Shown: piece after piece, positions 15,158 through 24,716 of the stretch | How the letters are laid out: each line of letters starts with the position of its first letter | Numbering within the stretch: the first letter of the stretch is position 1 | Assembly: GCA_035294305.1 (NCBI GenBank) | Contig: DATGLD010000004.1 | Span: 8,140 to 72,139, forward strand | Source: DASRBN01 sp035294305 | GTDB taxonomy: Bacteria; Chloroflexota; Ktedonobacteria; Ktedonobacterales; Ktedonobacteraceae | Length of the DNA: 64,000 nucleotides | Direction of reading: 5' to 3' | Program-made: the position numbers and the translations under genes | The notes under the pieces: model-generated | Database searches by the model: none | What the model was told of the DNA's origin: nothing | The model's input: only the letters and a program-made list of their open reading frames with translations

Positions 15158-18034
15158 TTATTCTTTCTTCGTCCTCGCCTGCTCCCGCCGGCGTTTTGCC
15201 TCTAGCAACTTGCTTGCAACCGGCGTCTCTTGCTCTGTCTCTGGCTTATCGCTTCTGGCCTGGCTTGCCGCCGCTTTCTCAATAGTTGGTTTCGCTTGTT
15301 GTGAGATGTTTCTGGCTCTTTGCTTCTCAGGGCTTGGTGGAGATGGTGGCTTGAAACTGGTGGCCCGATTGCGGCGCTCCTCGCGGCTTGCGCGTATCGT
15401 GCCTAGCAGCGCGCTGCCTGCTGTTTCTGAAACACCTTGTAGTGCCAGCCTTGAGCGTCGCAGGCTGAGATGAGCTATCAACCATTGCCATCCTATTGCC
15501 AGAAATTCCAGGCTGGAGAGGCGGCGTAATGCGATATCCACGGGCAGCAGTAAAGCTGCCAGGGCAAGTAGCCAGAAGACAAATGGAACGGCAGCGGAGA
15601 CCGCTTGCAAATTATTCGCGAATGCCGCTGTGTAATCTGTTGGCCCCAGCAGGCTTCCCCCGTCTGCCGCGGCCAATTGCGCCAGGAATGGTCGATTTGT
15701 CCCTGTATTCAGGTACTCCGGTGAGTAGGGAACGACCAGGCCCGTGGTCGTTGCCAGCTGACTCCCACTCTGAGACTTCCAGGTGATTTGCAACAGGTAG
15801 GCTCCCACCTGTACAGCAGAGAAATAGCCTTGCCAGCGCTGAGGTGCCGCCGGCTGTAATGTAACCGTCGACTTTGAGAGGTCGGGATTGATAATGGTTG
15901 CCGACACCTGCGCATTGCCTCCTGTCGCTGCTGTACTACCAGGTGGCAAATCTACTGTTAGCTGGCCTGTGCCTCCCACTACCTGCGTGTTCACCTCCAA
16001 AGCGCTTTGTGCAGAGGGCAGTGTCCATGTCACCAGGTTCGCCCACCAGCGCGCCGCATTATTCCATCTCAACCAGTTCGCCGTCCACTCGCCCAGCGCG
16101 TCGCTTGTCCAGGCCACCACGCGTCCAAGGCCATATTGCCATGCCGCCAGCACCGGGTCATCCTGGTCGCTGATTAACACCAGCTGCGCCGCCGGTTTGG
16201 GCGTCGTTGCGACATAGCCATTCAGCATAGGAAGATTTCCCAATCCTGTCAAAATGGGATTTGCACCCACAATAGCGGGAACGAACGGCTCCTGTACGAT
16301 TGCGCGTCGTGCCGCCTGCTGTGTCTCCTTGAGCAATATCTGTGGAATGGTAGCCGGGTTATCGGCGCGGTAAAAACGTCCCTTGCCCCAGGTGGCAATA
16401 TCCTGCATGGTAAGGAAATCAGCAGGGGCGGACGCATTGGTCTCTACCGTCGAGACCGTAATGCCCTCTTTCGCCATCTGCGTCACCTGCGCAAAGTAGT
16501 TATCGTAGGCGTCGCCATCGCCCAGCAGGATCACGTGCTTGATTTTGGCATTCGCGTGCAATAGAACCTGTTCCGCATTCACCAGGTCGGGCATGTAACT
16601 CGGAGGATCATTCGGGTTCATGGCATCGATGGTTTTATCAATGGCTGCCGGGTTCGTGACATGCTGCATCGGTACAATTAAGCTGCCATAGGCGTCTGAG
16701 ACTCCTACTTGGTCGCGTGGAGTCAATAGGCTAATCACTCCTTTCGCAGCCACCTTCGAAATATTGATCTCGGAGTCATTTTCCAGGCTTTCAACGATCA
16801 ACACCACCGCGATGCTCGGCGTATCCTTGTGCTGCGGTATTGCCATGCTCACCGGCAGCGTCTGCTCGAGCGGCGTGCCGGCGTAGCCTCCCACGCCATA
16901 GCTGTTCTCGCCGCCGCTAACCACCAGCCCGCGGCCAAGGTCGCGCACAAATGCTTGCAGCACCTGCATGCGGGCTGTTCCTAATTCGACGGCAGGTACA
17001 TCCGCCAGCACAACGGCGCTGTAACCGGCCAGGCCATCTAATGTCACCGGCACATCGTTGGGCGTGCCTACCGTCACATTAATTTTCGTCGCCTGCAGCG
17101 CCGCCACGATGTTGTGTCCCTCACCTGGTTGTCCCTCGATTACCAGCACATGCGGCGGACCCTGTACATTCACAAAAGTCGAGGCCACATTATTTTGTGG
17201 AATCGTATCCAGAGGTGCGGCCAGCGTTACGCGGAATGTATGGAAACCCGGCGCAGGGGCGGATAAACTGAAACTGAGCTCCTGCTGGCCAGCAACCATA
17301 TTAATGGTCTCCGTGGTTAGCAAGGTTTGATCAAGATACAGGCGCAGCGTTGCGTGCTGGGCTACGGTGCTGAAAAGATTCACATGTAACAGAAAGCGTT
17401 CATTCACCTGCAGCTCACCGGGCGAAATGAGACCGTTGATGCGCGCCTCCGCCCCATTGGAGGTGGGTAGTGGAACGATATCCAGCCGAATACCCTCCTG
17501 CTGCAATAATTGCGCTTCCTGCAGTGCATCTCCCAGGTTCTGCTGCCCATCCGTCAAAAGCACGATGCGGCGCATGCTGTCGGTCGGTAAAATGGCTGCC
17601 GCCAACCGCAACCCCGCGGCCAGGTCGGTAAAATTGGTATCAGGAGTAGACTCGAAGTGCGAGAAATCTACCTGCGAGCTGACCGATTGTTCCACCAGAG
17701 CGTTGCGGCCCACTGCCACTATACCAACCTGGTCATCTGTGCCTTTGTGTTGCAGTGCATTGGTGATCCACTGCTCGATAAAAGCGCGTTGCGGAACCGT
17801 GCTATCGGAAATGTCTCCGACAAATACTACTGCCTGCCGCGAAACCGGCATTGACAACGCGGCACCCGCCAGCGCGCTGATCACCAGTATGAACAATGCT
17901 AACCGGCAAATCAGAATCAAAATCTGCTGCCGGCGCGGGAATGGCAGCGACATATTGCGCCACGTGAGAAATACCAGTATGCCAATCGGTAGTAGTAGCA
18001 ACAACAGCCAGGGCTGTTCAAAGGTCAGCATCAT
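15158..18034 (-). CDS. Large membrane protein with VWA domain and glutamine-amidotransferase-like fold
   Basis: 958 aa. Two N-terminal membrane helices (residues 8-25 and 38-62, BatA-like) precede a VWA domain with an intact MIDAS motif D74-I-S76-D-S78. A middle region resembles the GATase1-like/VWA repeats of Bat-type proteins (AFVRDLGRGLVVSGGENSYG). A further membrane helix lies near 830, and a Lys/Arg/Ala-rich cytoplasmic tail ends ARTKKE. VWA proteins of this type work with MoxR chaperones in envelope or cofactor assembly. It is the last gene of the minus-strand MoxR/DUF58 operon, 18 bases after the preceding gene. Precise function is unknown. Confidence 0.72.
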   Translation of the reverse strand: MMLTFEQPWLLLLLLPIGILVFLTWRNMSLPFPRRQQILILICRLALFILVISALAGAALSMPVSRQAVVFVGDISDSTVPQRAFIEQWITNALQHKGTDDQVGIVAVGRNALVEQSVSSQVDFSHFESTPDTNFTDLAAGLRLAAAILPTDSMRRIVLLTDGQQNLGDALQEAQLLQQEGIRLDIVPLPTSNGAEARINGLISPGELQVNERFLLHVNLFSTVAQHATLRLYLDQTLLTTETINMVAGQQELSFSLSAPAPGFHTFRVTLAAPLDTIPQNNVASTFVNVQGPPHVLVIEGQPGEGHNIVAALQATKINVTVGTPNDVPVTLDGLAGYSAVVLADVPAVELGTARMQVLQAFVRDLGRGLVVSGGENSYGVGGYAGTPLEQTLPVSMAIPQHKDTPSIAVVLIVESLENDSEINISKVAAKGVISLLTPRDQVGVSDAYGSLIVPMQHVTNPAAIDKTIDAMNPNDPPSYMPDLVNAEQVLLHANAKIKHVILLGDGDAYDNYFAQVTQMAKEGITVSTVETNASAPADFLTMQDIATWGKGRFYRADNPATIPQILLKETQQAARRAIVQEPFVPAIVGANPILTGLGNLPMLNGYVATTPKPAAQLVLISDQDDPVLAAWQYGLGRVVAWTSDALGEWTANWLRWNNAARWWANLVTWTLPSAQSALEVNTQVVGGTGQLTVDLPPGSTAATGGNAQVSATIINPDLSKSTVTLQPAAPQRWQGYFSAVQVGAYLLQITWKSQSGSQLATTTGLVVPYSPEYLNTGTNRPFLAQLAAADGGSLLGPTDYTAAFANNLQAVSAAVPFVFWLLALAALLLPVDIALRRLSSLEFLAIGWQWLIAHLSLRRSRLALQGVSETAGSALLGTIRASREERRNRATSFKPPSPPSPEKQRARNISQQAKPTIEKAAASQARSDKPETEQETPVASKLLEAKRRREQARTKKE

Positions 18035-18052
18035 CGTTCCCTTTATCTGATT

Positions 18053-20092
18053 TCACCGTGATCGAAGGCCATTGCGTCTCACCTGTTTGACTGTTTTAAC
18101 AATACGGCGCCTCGTCTCTCTATACTGCGTCTCTACTGCATCCTGTATTGCGCCGAATATTCCTGCATGCTTGTGTAACTGCGCCTGCCCGTTATAGCGT
18201 GATGCATATCCTGCGCTTTGTCCTGTTCCACCAGCCGCGCTTTTACGGGCGTATCCCCGGCTAAAGAGCCACCATTCGGCGCACAGGACCAGCAAGAAAA
18301 ATGCCGCAATCCAGGGCCAGATTTCACGTAATACACGTGGCACAGATGTGCTATCCGTTGTGAAACTGGTGCTATGTGTAACGGGCAGCGTGTTTGCCGG
18401 GGCCAGGCGTGATTGCGAGGGGTCGAACAAATTTACGACAAAGGCGCCATTCCGCTCCTGCCCCTGTACCTGCTGAGTTACCAGGTAGATACCGGTAGCG
18501 TCTGTCTGGTCGAAAGCCGTGGCCGGAAATGGGGGCGCAACCGTAACTGGCTTTTTGCCCGGTGCGGTAATTGTCACCGAACTTGCTCCCGGCCATGTCG
18601 CGATTGTCACCGGCGTGCCTGGTGCAACCTGCCCGTCTCCCGCCACCGGCTGTGGTAGAAACCAGTTGACCATGTTGTAGATTAGAATGGGGAAACTGGG
18701 CTGCAAGGGAAAATCACTATCATGCAGATCGAAGCCGAGCGCGGCGACGCGCCGGTTATTTGTGATACCGGCGATCAACAGAGGCGTCTGGGGGGTGGTA
18801 ATCACCGGCTGTGTCCATGCCGCCGGAGTAAGCGCGTGGCTTACGTGCAGCACGTGAATACTGCTCAAATCGACATCTTGCAGCAAATCCGCGCTATCAT
18901 TGCCGGCGCTAATTTGACTTACACTAATGTCCTGTCCCGATTTACCAAAGATATACGAGCCTGCCGGGGGATTTACGAAGAACAACCCACCGGGCGGCAG
19001 CACCGGTGGTACAAATCCGTCGAATACTGTCAAATCAAATCCGCCCGTATTGGCGTATTTAGCCGGAGTTGTCTCATACAGGTCGATATTCGATTGCAGG
19101 CGCAGGGCCGCTTCAAGGAAGCTATTGCCTTTCGTTACCAGCAGCACTTTACCGTGTAGCGAACTGCCTGCAATGGCCCACGCGTCATGATCAACCGTCA
19201 TCGGGTCTTGTACGTCCAGCCGTGCGTGCAGGAAATGAGTCGTTGCGGGTAATGGCCCCCATTGCAGGGACCCACTTGCTCCCGGTGCCAGCACAATGTT
19301 TTGCACACCGGCCAGCCTGCCATCGGCGTATAGCTCAACCGGTATCGAGCGCTGCTTATGGCTATAGTTGGCAACCTGGACAAGCGCTGTCAAATTGCCA
19401 TCCAGGTTGCGCGAGGCCAGGGCGATCAGCGCAACATTACCGGCATCGGTGCCTATTTTCAGATAACGCACTGGAACGGGCAGCGCCAATGCCTGGTCGG
19501 GTGGCAGAACATGCCCATCTCCAACCACTAAAATCTGTGTGTTCGCACGCCCGGCTGCCAGCGCCGTGGCCAGGGAAAGTGCCTGCTCGAGGTCGGCATC
19601 CTGGTTCGTTACTTTCGCGCGCTGCAGGGCTGCATCCAGCTGCCCCTTATCCTGCGAATTCGCGATCAATACCTGCGGCGTACGTGCCATGGCAATCAGG
19701 GAAACGCGATCATTGGGGCCAATGCCTGCGATCAGGTCGCTGATCTCGTTCTTCGCCTCCTCAAACCTGCTCGGAGCCACATCTGTCGCCTGCATGCTCG
19801 CCGAAGCCTGTAAGATGATAATAGTGTTGCCGCTGATGGGACTGCTGAAAAAGGTCGCAGGGCGTGCGAGCACCAGCACAACCACGAGTGCTGCCAGCAA
19901 CTGCAACAGCAACAATGGTGTGATGCGCAAACGCTGCCATGGGCGGCTTGCCTGCAGGTCCTGTAATGCCTGCTGCCATAACAGTGTGCTGCTAACGACT
20001 CGCTCCTGCCGCCTGGGTCGCATAAAGTAGAGCAAGAGTATGATGGGTATGATAATGCCGAAGGCCAGCGCCGCCGGAACCAGTAATGTCAT
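18053..20092 (-). CDS. BatA/VWA-type membrane protein with degenerate MIDAS motif
   Basis: 679 aa. It has the BatA N-terminus (two helices at about 4-24 and 58-77 around the RPRRQERVVSSTLLW loop), then a VWA-like domain and, after a long beta-rich region, a membrane helix near 607 (PWIAAFFLLVLCAEWWLF). The metal-site motif that should read DxSxS reads Q95-A-S-A-S, so the first Asp is lost and metal-dependent ligand binding is doubtful. The C-terminal tail is basic. It forms a pair with the 958-aa VWA protein, in which the motif is intact. It is probably a structural partner in a MoxR-dependent membrane complex. Confidence 0.7.
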   Translation of the reverse strand: MTLLVPAALAFGIIIPIILLLYFMRPRRQERVVSSTLLWQQALQDLQASRPWQRLRITPLLLLQLLAALVVVLVLARPATFFSSPISGNTIIILQASASMQATDVAPSRFEEAKNEISDLIAGIGPNDRVSLIAMARTPQVLIANSQDKGQLDAALQRAKVTNQDADLEQALSLATALAAGRANTQILVVGDGHVLPPDQALALPVPVRYLKIGTDAGNVALIALASRNLDGNLTALVQVANYSHKQRSIPVELYADGRLAGVQNIVLAPGASGSLQWGPLPATTHFLHARLDVQDPMTVDHDAWAIAGSSLHGKVLLVTKGNSFLEAALRLQSNIDLYETTPAKYANTGGFDLTVFDGFVPPVLPPGGLFFVNPPAGSYIFGKSGQDISVSQISAGNDSADLLQDVDLSSIHVLHVSHALTPAAWTQPVITTPQTPLLIAGITNNRRVAALGFDLHDSDFPLQPSFPILIYNMVNWFLPQPVAGDGQVAPGTPVTIATWPGASSVTITAPGKKPVTVAPPFPATAFDQTDATGIYLVTQQVQGQERNGAFVVNLFDPSQSRLAPANTLPVTHSTSFTTDSTSVPRVLREIWPWIAAFFLLVLCAEWWLFSRGYARKSAAGGTGQSAGYASRYNGQAQLHKHAGIFGAIQDAVETQYRETRRRIVKTVKQVRRNGLRSR

Positions 20093-20114
20093 TTGTAATT
20101 ACCTATAAGTTGGG

Positions 20115-20147
20115 ACAGGGATGCTTCGCTTCGCGAAGCATCCCTGT
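20115..20147. repeat. Perfect 15-bp hairpin between two operon genes
   Basis: The left arm starts ACAGGGATGCTTCG and the right arm ends CGAAGCATCCCTGT, with a 3-base loop. It overlaps the stop codon of the DUF58 gene by one base and lies 23 bases before the next start on the minus strand. There is no T-run, so it may set relative mRNA stability or be a small REP-type repeat. Confidence 0.65.
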
Positions 20148-21046
20148 CATTTCACCAACTCGACCTGTCGTAATAATCGCTGTACAATATCAATCACTGC
20201 TGTATCGCTTGGGATCATCGTGTATGTCATCGCCTGCGCGTGCGCGAACGAGGCCAGTTCCTGCGTAAATCGCGCCAGGCGCTGCCGGTAGGCTTGCAAA
20301 ACTGCCGGCGAAGCGCTCACCTCGATGCTGCCCGCCCCCTCGCTGTCCTTCAGGCGCCAATCACCTTGTAGATCGGGTTCAAGCTCATCCGGCGCCAGTA
20401 TTTGCAGCAGCGCTACCTCCTGGCGCAGTTGCCTCACCGCGCGCAATCCGGCCGCATATCCTCCTGGCGCCAGGAAATCTGAAATGACGATCGTCAATCC
20501 AGGGCCGGTCACCACGCGCCCCAGATCATACAGCGCTCTGTTCAAATCGGTTTCCCCGCCGCGTGGCAGCCGTTGCAGAAACTCTCCCACGGTCCAGATG
20601 GCATGTTTGCCACTGCCGGCACGTCTCTGCGCCGCCAACCGGTTCGTCAATGCTCCCAGAATGACGCTATCCTCGCACTTCAATGCCACATAGCATAGCG
20701 CTGCCGCCAGCATCGACGCCAATGTGGATTTAGCCGGAGTTCCATATTGCATCGAATCGGAGCAGTCAATCAGCACCGTAATCGTCAGGTTCTCCTCCGC
20801 CTCGAAGATGCGCAGGAAAAGGCGCTCCAGCCGCGCATAGGCCCGCCAATCGATGCGCCGGAAATCATCACCGGGGGCGTAGCGCCGGTAGTCCGCAAAC
20901 TCCATTGATGAGCCTGCCATTGGCGAGCGCCTGCGACCAGGTCTGCCGGTCGCCATCGATTTGCGCGTCATAAGCGCCAGGTTGTCCAGGCGCTGCAATA
21001 TCTCGGCATCTAGTGGGAAACGGGCCGGAGCATTTTCATTGGGCAT
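20147..21046 (-). CDS. DUF58 domain protein (MoxR partner)
   Basis: 299 aa with the DUF58 hallmark FADYRRYAPGDDFRRIDWRAYARLERLFLRIFE (near residues 50-82), then a VWA-like segment with DCSDSM. No membrane helix is visible, unlike longer DUF58 proteins. DUF58 proteins are encoded next to MoxR ATPases almost everywhere and are thought to present client proteins for assembly. It is five bases downstream of the MoxR gene in the same operon, so the two are certainly co-translated from one message. Confidence 0.85.
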   Translation of the reverse strand: MPNENAPARFPLDAEILQRLDNLALMTRKSMATGRPGRRRSPMAGSSMEFADYRRYAPGDDFRRIDWRAYARLERLFLRIFEAEENLTITVLIDCSDSMQYGTPAKSTLASMLAAALCYVALKCEDSVILGALTNRLAAQRRAGSGKHAIWTVGEFLQRLPRGGETDLNRALYDLGRVVTGPGLTIVISDFLAPGGYAAGLRAVRQLRQEVALLQILAPDELEPDLQGDWRLKDSEGAGSIEVSASPAVLQAYRQRLARFTQELASFAHAQAMTYTMIPSDTAVIDIVQRLLRQVELVK

Positions 21047-21051
21047 CGCAG

Positions 21052-22155
21052 CTATATTTCCTCCACAATCACCTTGATCAAATCCTCTGGCGTGATCCCA
21101 TCGGCGAGGCCATCAAAATTCAAAATAATGCGATGGCGTAGGGCGGGAAATGCCACGGCCTGTACATCTTCCTGAGAAACATTGAAGCGGCCCTCCAATA
21201 GCGCGCGTACCTTAGCTGTCAGAATCATGGCCTGCAGGCCGCGGGGACTGGCTCCATAACGCACGAAATTGCGCACTTTTTCGGGCGCATCTTCGTTACC
21301 AGGATGGGTCGCCAGCAGCAGGCGCACTGCATATTCTTTGATATGTGTTGCCACTGGAACGGCTCGCGCCACCTCGATCATATGCGTCAACTGCTCGCCG
21401 GTCGCTACCTTGCTGGCACGCAGCGCCTGAGTGCCTACAGTCGTATCGATGATGCGCATCAGGTCTTGCGCATGGGGGAAGTTGACCAGGATTTTGAGTA
21501 GGAAACGGTCGAGTTGCGCTTCTGGTAAGGGGTAGGTGCCCTCCATCTCCAGTGGATTCTGGGTCGCCAGCACAAAAAAGGGACTGGGTAAGGGCCGCGT
21601 GGTATCGCCAACGCTGACCGTGCGCTCCTGCATGCCCTCGAGTAGCGCCGATTGTGTCTTGGGCGTCGCCCGGTTCACCTCGTCAGCCAGCACGATGTTG
21701 GCAAAGATTGGGCCGGGTTGAAAGCTGAAGACGCGTTTGCTTCCCGATGGCATAGTATCATCGGCCTGCTCGGTCACAATCGTTGTGCCTACAATGTCGG
21801 CCGGCATCAGGTCGGGTGTGAACTGGATACGCGCGAATTTCAATGATAGCGCATCGGCCAGTGTGCGCACAAGCAGCGTTTTACCGAGGCCGGGCACGCC
21901 TTCCAGCAGTACATGACCACCCGCAAGCAAGGCTAACAGCAGCTCGCGAATCACTCGCTCCTGCCCCACAATGATAGAGGTCAGTTCTCGCTCCAACTTT
22001 TGCGCGGTTTCTACAAACGCGGTGATGTCTGCGACGGTTGGTTCTGTCGACGCCTCTTCAGAAGAGGCATGATTTATTGCATCGTCATCAATCGTTTCTT
22101 GCGGCGCAACGAGTTGCTTCTCTACGGACGACGTATTTTCACTTTTCTTTGCCAT
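21052..22155 (-). CDS. MoxR-family AAA+ ATPase
   Basis: 367 aa. After an acidic N-terminal extension of about 60 residues, the AAA core shows Walker A EGVPGLGKTLL, Walker B VLADEVNRATPKTQSALLEGMQE, sensor-1 ATQNP and the sensor-2/lid region (RYGASPRGLQA). MoxR proteins are chaperone-like ATPases that, with VWA proteins, insert metals or assemble membrane complexes. It is embedded between the coiled-coil protein (4 bases upstream) and DUF58 (5 bases downstream). Confidence 0.92.
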   Translation of the reverse strand: MAKKSENTSSVEKQLVAPQETIDDDAINHASSEEASTEPTVADITAFVETAQKLERELTSIIVGQERVIRELLLALLAGGHVLLEGVPGLGKTLLVRTLADALSLKFARIQFTPDLMPADIVGTTIVTEQADDTMPSGSKRVFSFQPGPIFANIVLADEVNRATPKTQSALLEGMQERTVSVGDTTRPLPSPFFVLATQNPLEMEGTYPLPEAQLDRFLLKILVNFPHAQDLMRIIDTTVGTQALRASKVATGEQLTHMIEVARAVPVATHIKEYAVRLLLATHPGNEDAPEKVRNFVRYGASPRGLQAMILTAKVRALLEGRFNVSQEDVQAVAFPALRHRIILNFDGLADGITPEDLIKVIVEEI

Positions 22156-22159
22156 ATGA

Positions 22160-23722
22160 TTAATGTTGTCCTTCTAAAGTATCGAAGTAGCCGTGAACGA
22201 GATCTTTTAGATCAAGCGGTATGCCGCTGTTATCTATGGCGTCGTGAGCCATAGCAGTATATTCCTGGATTACCTGTGAGAATGGGACGGATTGTCCAGG
22301 CTGCACTATACCGTTATTACCGCCATTGGTCTGCGAACTGCTGCCCGAACCTATCTGACCGGGAACATATACCTGCTCGCCATTCCCCTGCTTGTTCCCG
22401 TTGTTATTCCCGCCGCCGCTGCCTCCATGTCCCTGACCTTGTTGTCCCTGGCCCTGACCTTGTTGTCCCTGGCCCTGACCTTGCTGCCCCTGGCCCTGGC
22501 CCTGGCCTTGCCGTGCCTGGCCCGGATTAGTGCCATCACCAGACTGCGCAAGCGAATCTTGAGCCTGCTGCAAGCTCTGAGAGGCCTGATCAATACTGCC
22601 CTGATTGGCTGTAGCGCTGGCAGTCTGGGAGGCTGCGTTCTCAACCTCCTGCGTTGCAGCATTTATGTCGCTCGAATTGCCAGAGGCGACTGCCTTGGCC
22701 AGGTCGTGCAACGCGGAACTGAGGGTTGGGTCTTGCGATGCCTGCCCTGCCGCCTGCTCAAGTTGTTGCGCGAGCTGGGCACGCTGCGCCGGTGATAGCT
22801 TACTGATTTGTGAGGCCAGATTTTTGAGTGCTGAGGCAAGTGCCTTGCTATCGCCATTAGCGAGCGCCTGCCCCAGGGCTTGCAAGGCCGCATTTGAACT
22901 ATTTTGTAGCGCGGAACTGGCAGCAGCGTTGGCCAGTATTTTATTAGTGTTCTGTAGATTGCTCAGTTGTGACAGTTTTGCCTGCGCTTGCGCAAGCGCC
23001 TGTTGCGCCTGGGTTTCGTTTTTTGCATTACTCAGTTGAGCTTCCAGGCTCTTCAGTATCTGATCGATCTGCTTGCGCTCTTCTGGAGAGGTCGTGGTTT
23101 GGTGGTCGATGGTGTTGCGCAATCGCTCGATGGCCGCGATCTGCTTGTTGATGCGCGCCTGAAATGCCGCCTGTTGCTGGAGAACGGCAGTCATTGGATT
23201 GGGCAGCGTGAGCAACAGGACAAATGCAATGATCACAATGCCGGCGATAATCAGAAAAGAACGGCGGGGTCGTAGAGAGATTGATCGAGTGGGTGCCTGC
23301 TTGCCTAGTTGGATCAGGGCATCACGGCGCTGCAAAGTGGCCAGTGTGGACTCCTGATGTTGAAATTCCCAGGCTGTACTCAGGCGGTCATGCAATGCCA
23401 GGCGTCTATCCACGATGCGAGCTGTACCGGCCAGCGAGGGACGCAACCATAAGGCCAGCGCCAGCGCGCACAACAGGCCGGTCGATGCGGCTCCAATTGC
23501 CCAATAAAGAGCAGTGGCCCAGGGAACAAGGCGCGAGACCAGCAGCAATATTGATGCCAGGATCAGACCGGTAAGCAGACCTGCTCTGCCCCATCCCAGC
23601 ACTTGCTGGATGGTCAACTTCCTGCGCCAGGGACGTAGGGCCGCTATCAGCTGTTCGCTGCTGGCCGGTTCAGAGGCTCCAGGCAGCACTTTTGCGATGC
23701 GCGATGGCGCGATAGTCGCCAT
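22160..23722 (-). CDS. Membrane-anchored coiled-coil protein with Gly/Gln repeat
   Basis: 520 aa. Two hydrophobic hairpin helices near residues 47-90 are followed by a third (FLIIAGIVIIAFVLLLTL) near 152-172. A long Ala/Gln-rich coiled coil (about 185-385) leads into a low-complexity GQGQGQQ repeat with Gly/Asn, and then a conserved-looking C-terminus (SVPFSQVIQEYTAMAHDAIDNSGIPLDLKDLVHGYFDTLEG). It resembles the DUF4175-like proteins of MoxR operons in architecture, but I cannot confirm that family. The C-terminal helical patch is likely the partner-binding part. Confidence 0.65.
   Translation of the reverse strand: MATIAPSRIAKVLPGASEPASSEQLIAALRPWRRKLTIQQVLGWGRAGLLTGLILASILLLVSRLVPWATALYWAIGAASTGLLCALALALWLRPSLAGTARIVDRRLALHDRLSTAWEFQHQESTLATLQRRDALIQLGKQAPTRSISLRPRRSFLIIAGIVIIAFVLLLTLPNPMTAVLQQQAAFQARINKQIAAIERLRNTIDHQTTTSPEERKQIDQILKSLEAQLSNAKNETQAQQALAQAQAKLSQLSNLQNTNKILANAAASSALQNSSNAALQALGQALANGDSKALASALKNLASQISKLSPAQRAQLAQQLEQAAGQASQDPTLSSALHDLAKAVASGNSSDINAATQEVENAASQTASATANQGSIDQASQSLQQAQDSLAQSGDGTNPGQARQGQGQGQGQQGQGQGQQGQGQGQQGQGHGGSGGGNNNGNKQGNGEQVYVPGQIGSGSSSQTNGGNNGIVQPGQSVPFSQVIQEYTAMAHDAIDNSGIPLDLKDLVHGYFDTLEGQH
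22429..22505. repeat. Short tandem repeat encoding GQGQQGQ units
   Basis: A 21-base unit of the type CCTGACCTTGTTGTCCCTGG is repeated between two and three times, then decays into CCTGGC hexamers. It lies inside the coiled-coil protein gene and stays in frame, so copy-number change would only alter linker length. Confidence 0.65.
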
Positions 23723-23786
23723 GATCGTGAAACCTTTCCAGAATGATTCACTTGGATCATTCTCTATCCTGATGACTCGCCTTTAA

Positions 23787-24716
23787 CTATACCGTTACGA
23801 TATCTTCTCTATCATCTGCATCATCGTCTTCTGGGTTGTCATCATCTTCAATGTGCGGGGTTGAAAACCACTTCGCATTGTCAAGCACAAACTTCAGCCG
23901 GCCCACCGGGTTGGGCTTGACGAACCACATGCCCAGCAGGAAGAAGACAAACGTCATCACGATGCTCAACACGCTGTAGACAATCCACAGTGGGTAGCTA
24001 TGGTTTCCTAGCGGGTACGTGCCGACGACATTCCCACCGGGAAGAGTACTCACGAGCGCCGCGATTGGATTCCAGCCCAGCAGGTGTGGCGTTGTGCCCG
24101 AGCCAAGCCCGAGGAGGGACGGCCCTCGCAGTAACAAAAGCGCTACCCAGGGCCCCAACATCCAGAAGACGCAGCCCATATACGTTATTGCCGTCGAAAC
24201 CGTAGGACGGCGCACAAGCGCTGAGCAAAACAGGCCGAATGCTCCGATGGGTATCGCTGTAAATACGAAAACGACAACGGCATTGAGTACCTGTGATGGT
24301 GAGACCCCCCCGAAGAAAAAGACCAGGCTAAATAATGGCAGCGAGGCCGCGATCAGCAGAAATGTACTCGCCAATCCAGCCACCAGTTTGCCGGCTAGCA
24401 ACGAGAAAGAGGAGAGTCGCGAACATATCAGCATATCGAAGGTCTGCCGCTCCTTCTCACCATTAATACTGGTTGAGGTGAATGCCGGCGCGATGAATAC
24501 GATCAGAAAGAGCTGCACGACTGCCAGCAGATTATATAACTGCGCCCCTACCTGGCTCAGGAGGTAGTTCTGGTTGCCGTTGAATGCGCTGGCCTGGGCA
24601 AGATAACCAAAGCCTAACAAACCCATCACGACCAGGTAGATGATAATGACCCATACCGAGCGTTCGCGGCGCAGGCGCAAACGCAGTTCTTTTGTAAGTA
24701 AAGCCGCGAAAGTCAT
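23787..24716 (-). CDS. ABC-2 type permease
   Basis: 309 aa with six hydrophobic segments, starting TKELRLRLRRERSVWVIIIYLVVMGLLGFGYL, and an acidic cytoplasmic tail (DDDNPEDDDADDRED). The motif STSINGEKERQTFDMLICSRLSS between helices is typical of ABC-2 permeases such as GldF/NosY. Its start overlaps the end of the ATPase gene by four bases (24713-24716), the usual coupled arrangement. The substrate is unknown. Confidence 0.82.
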   Translation of the reverse strand: MTFAALLTKELRLRLRRERSVWVIIIYLVVMGLLGFGYLAQASAFNGNQNYLLSQVGAQLYNLLAVVQLFLIVFIAPAFTSTSINGEKERQTFDMLICSRLSSFSLLAGKLVAGLASTFLLIAASLPLFSLVFFFGGVSPSQVLNAVVVFVFTAIPIGAFGLFCSALVRRPTVSTAITYMGCVFWMLGPWVALLLLRGPSLLGLGSGTTPHLLGWNPIAALVSTLPGGNVVGTYPLGNHSYPLWIVYSVLSIVMTFVFFLLGMWFVKPNPVGRLKFVLDNAKWFSTPHIEDDDNPEDDDADDREDIVTV

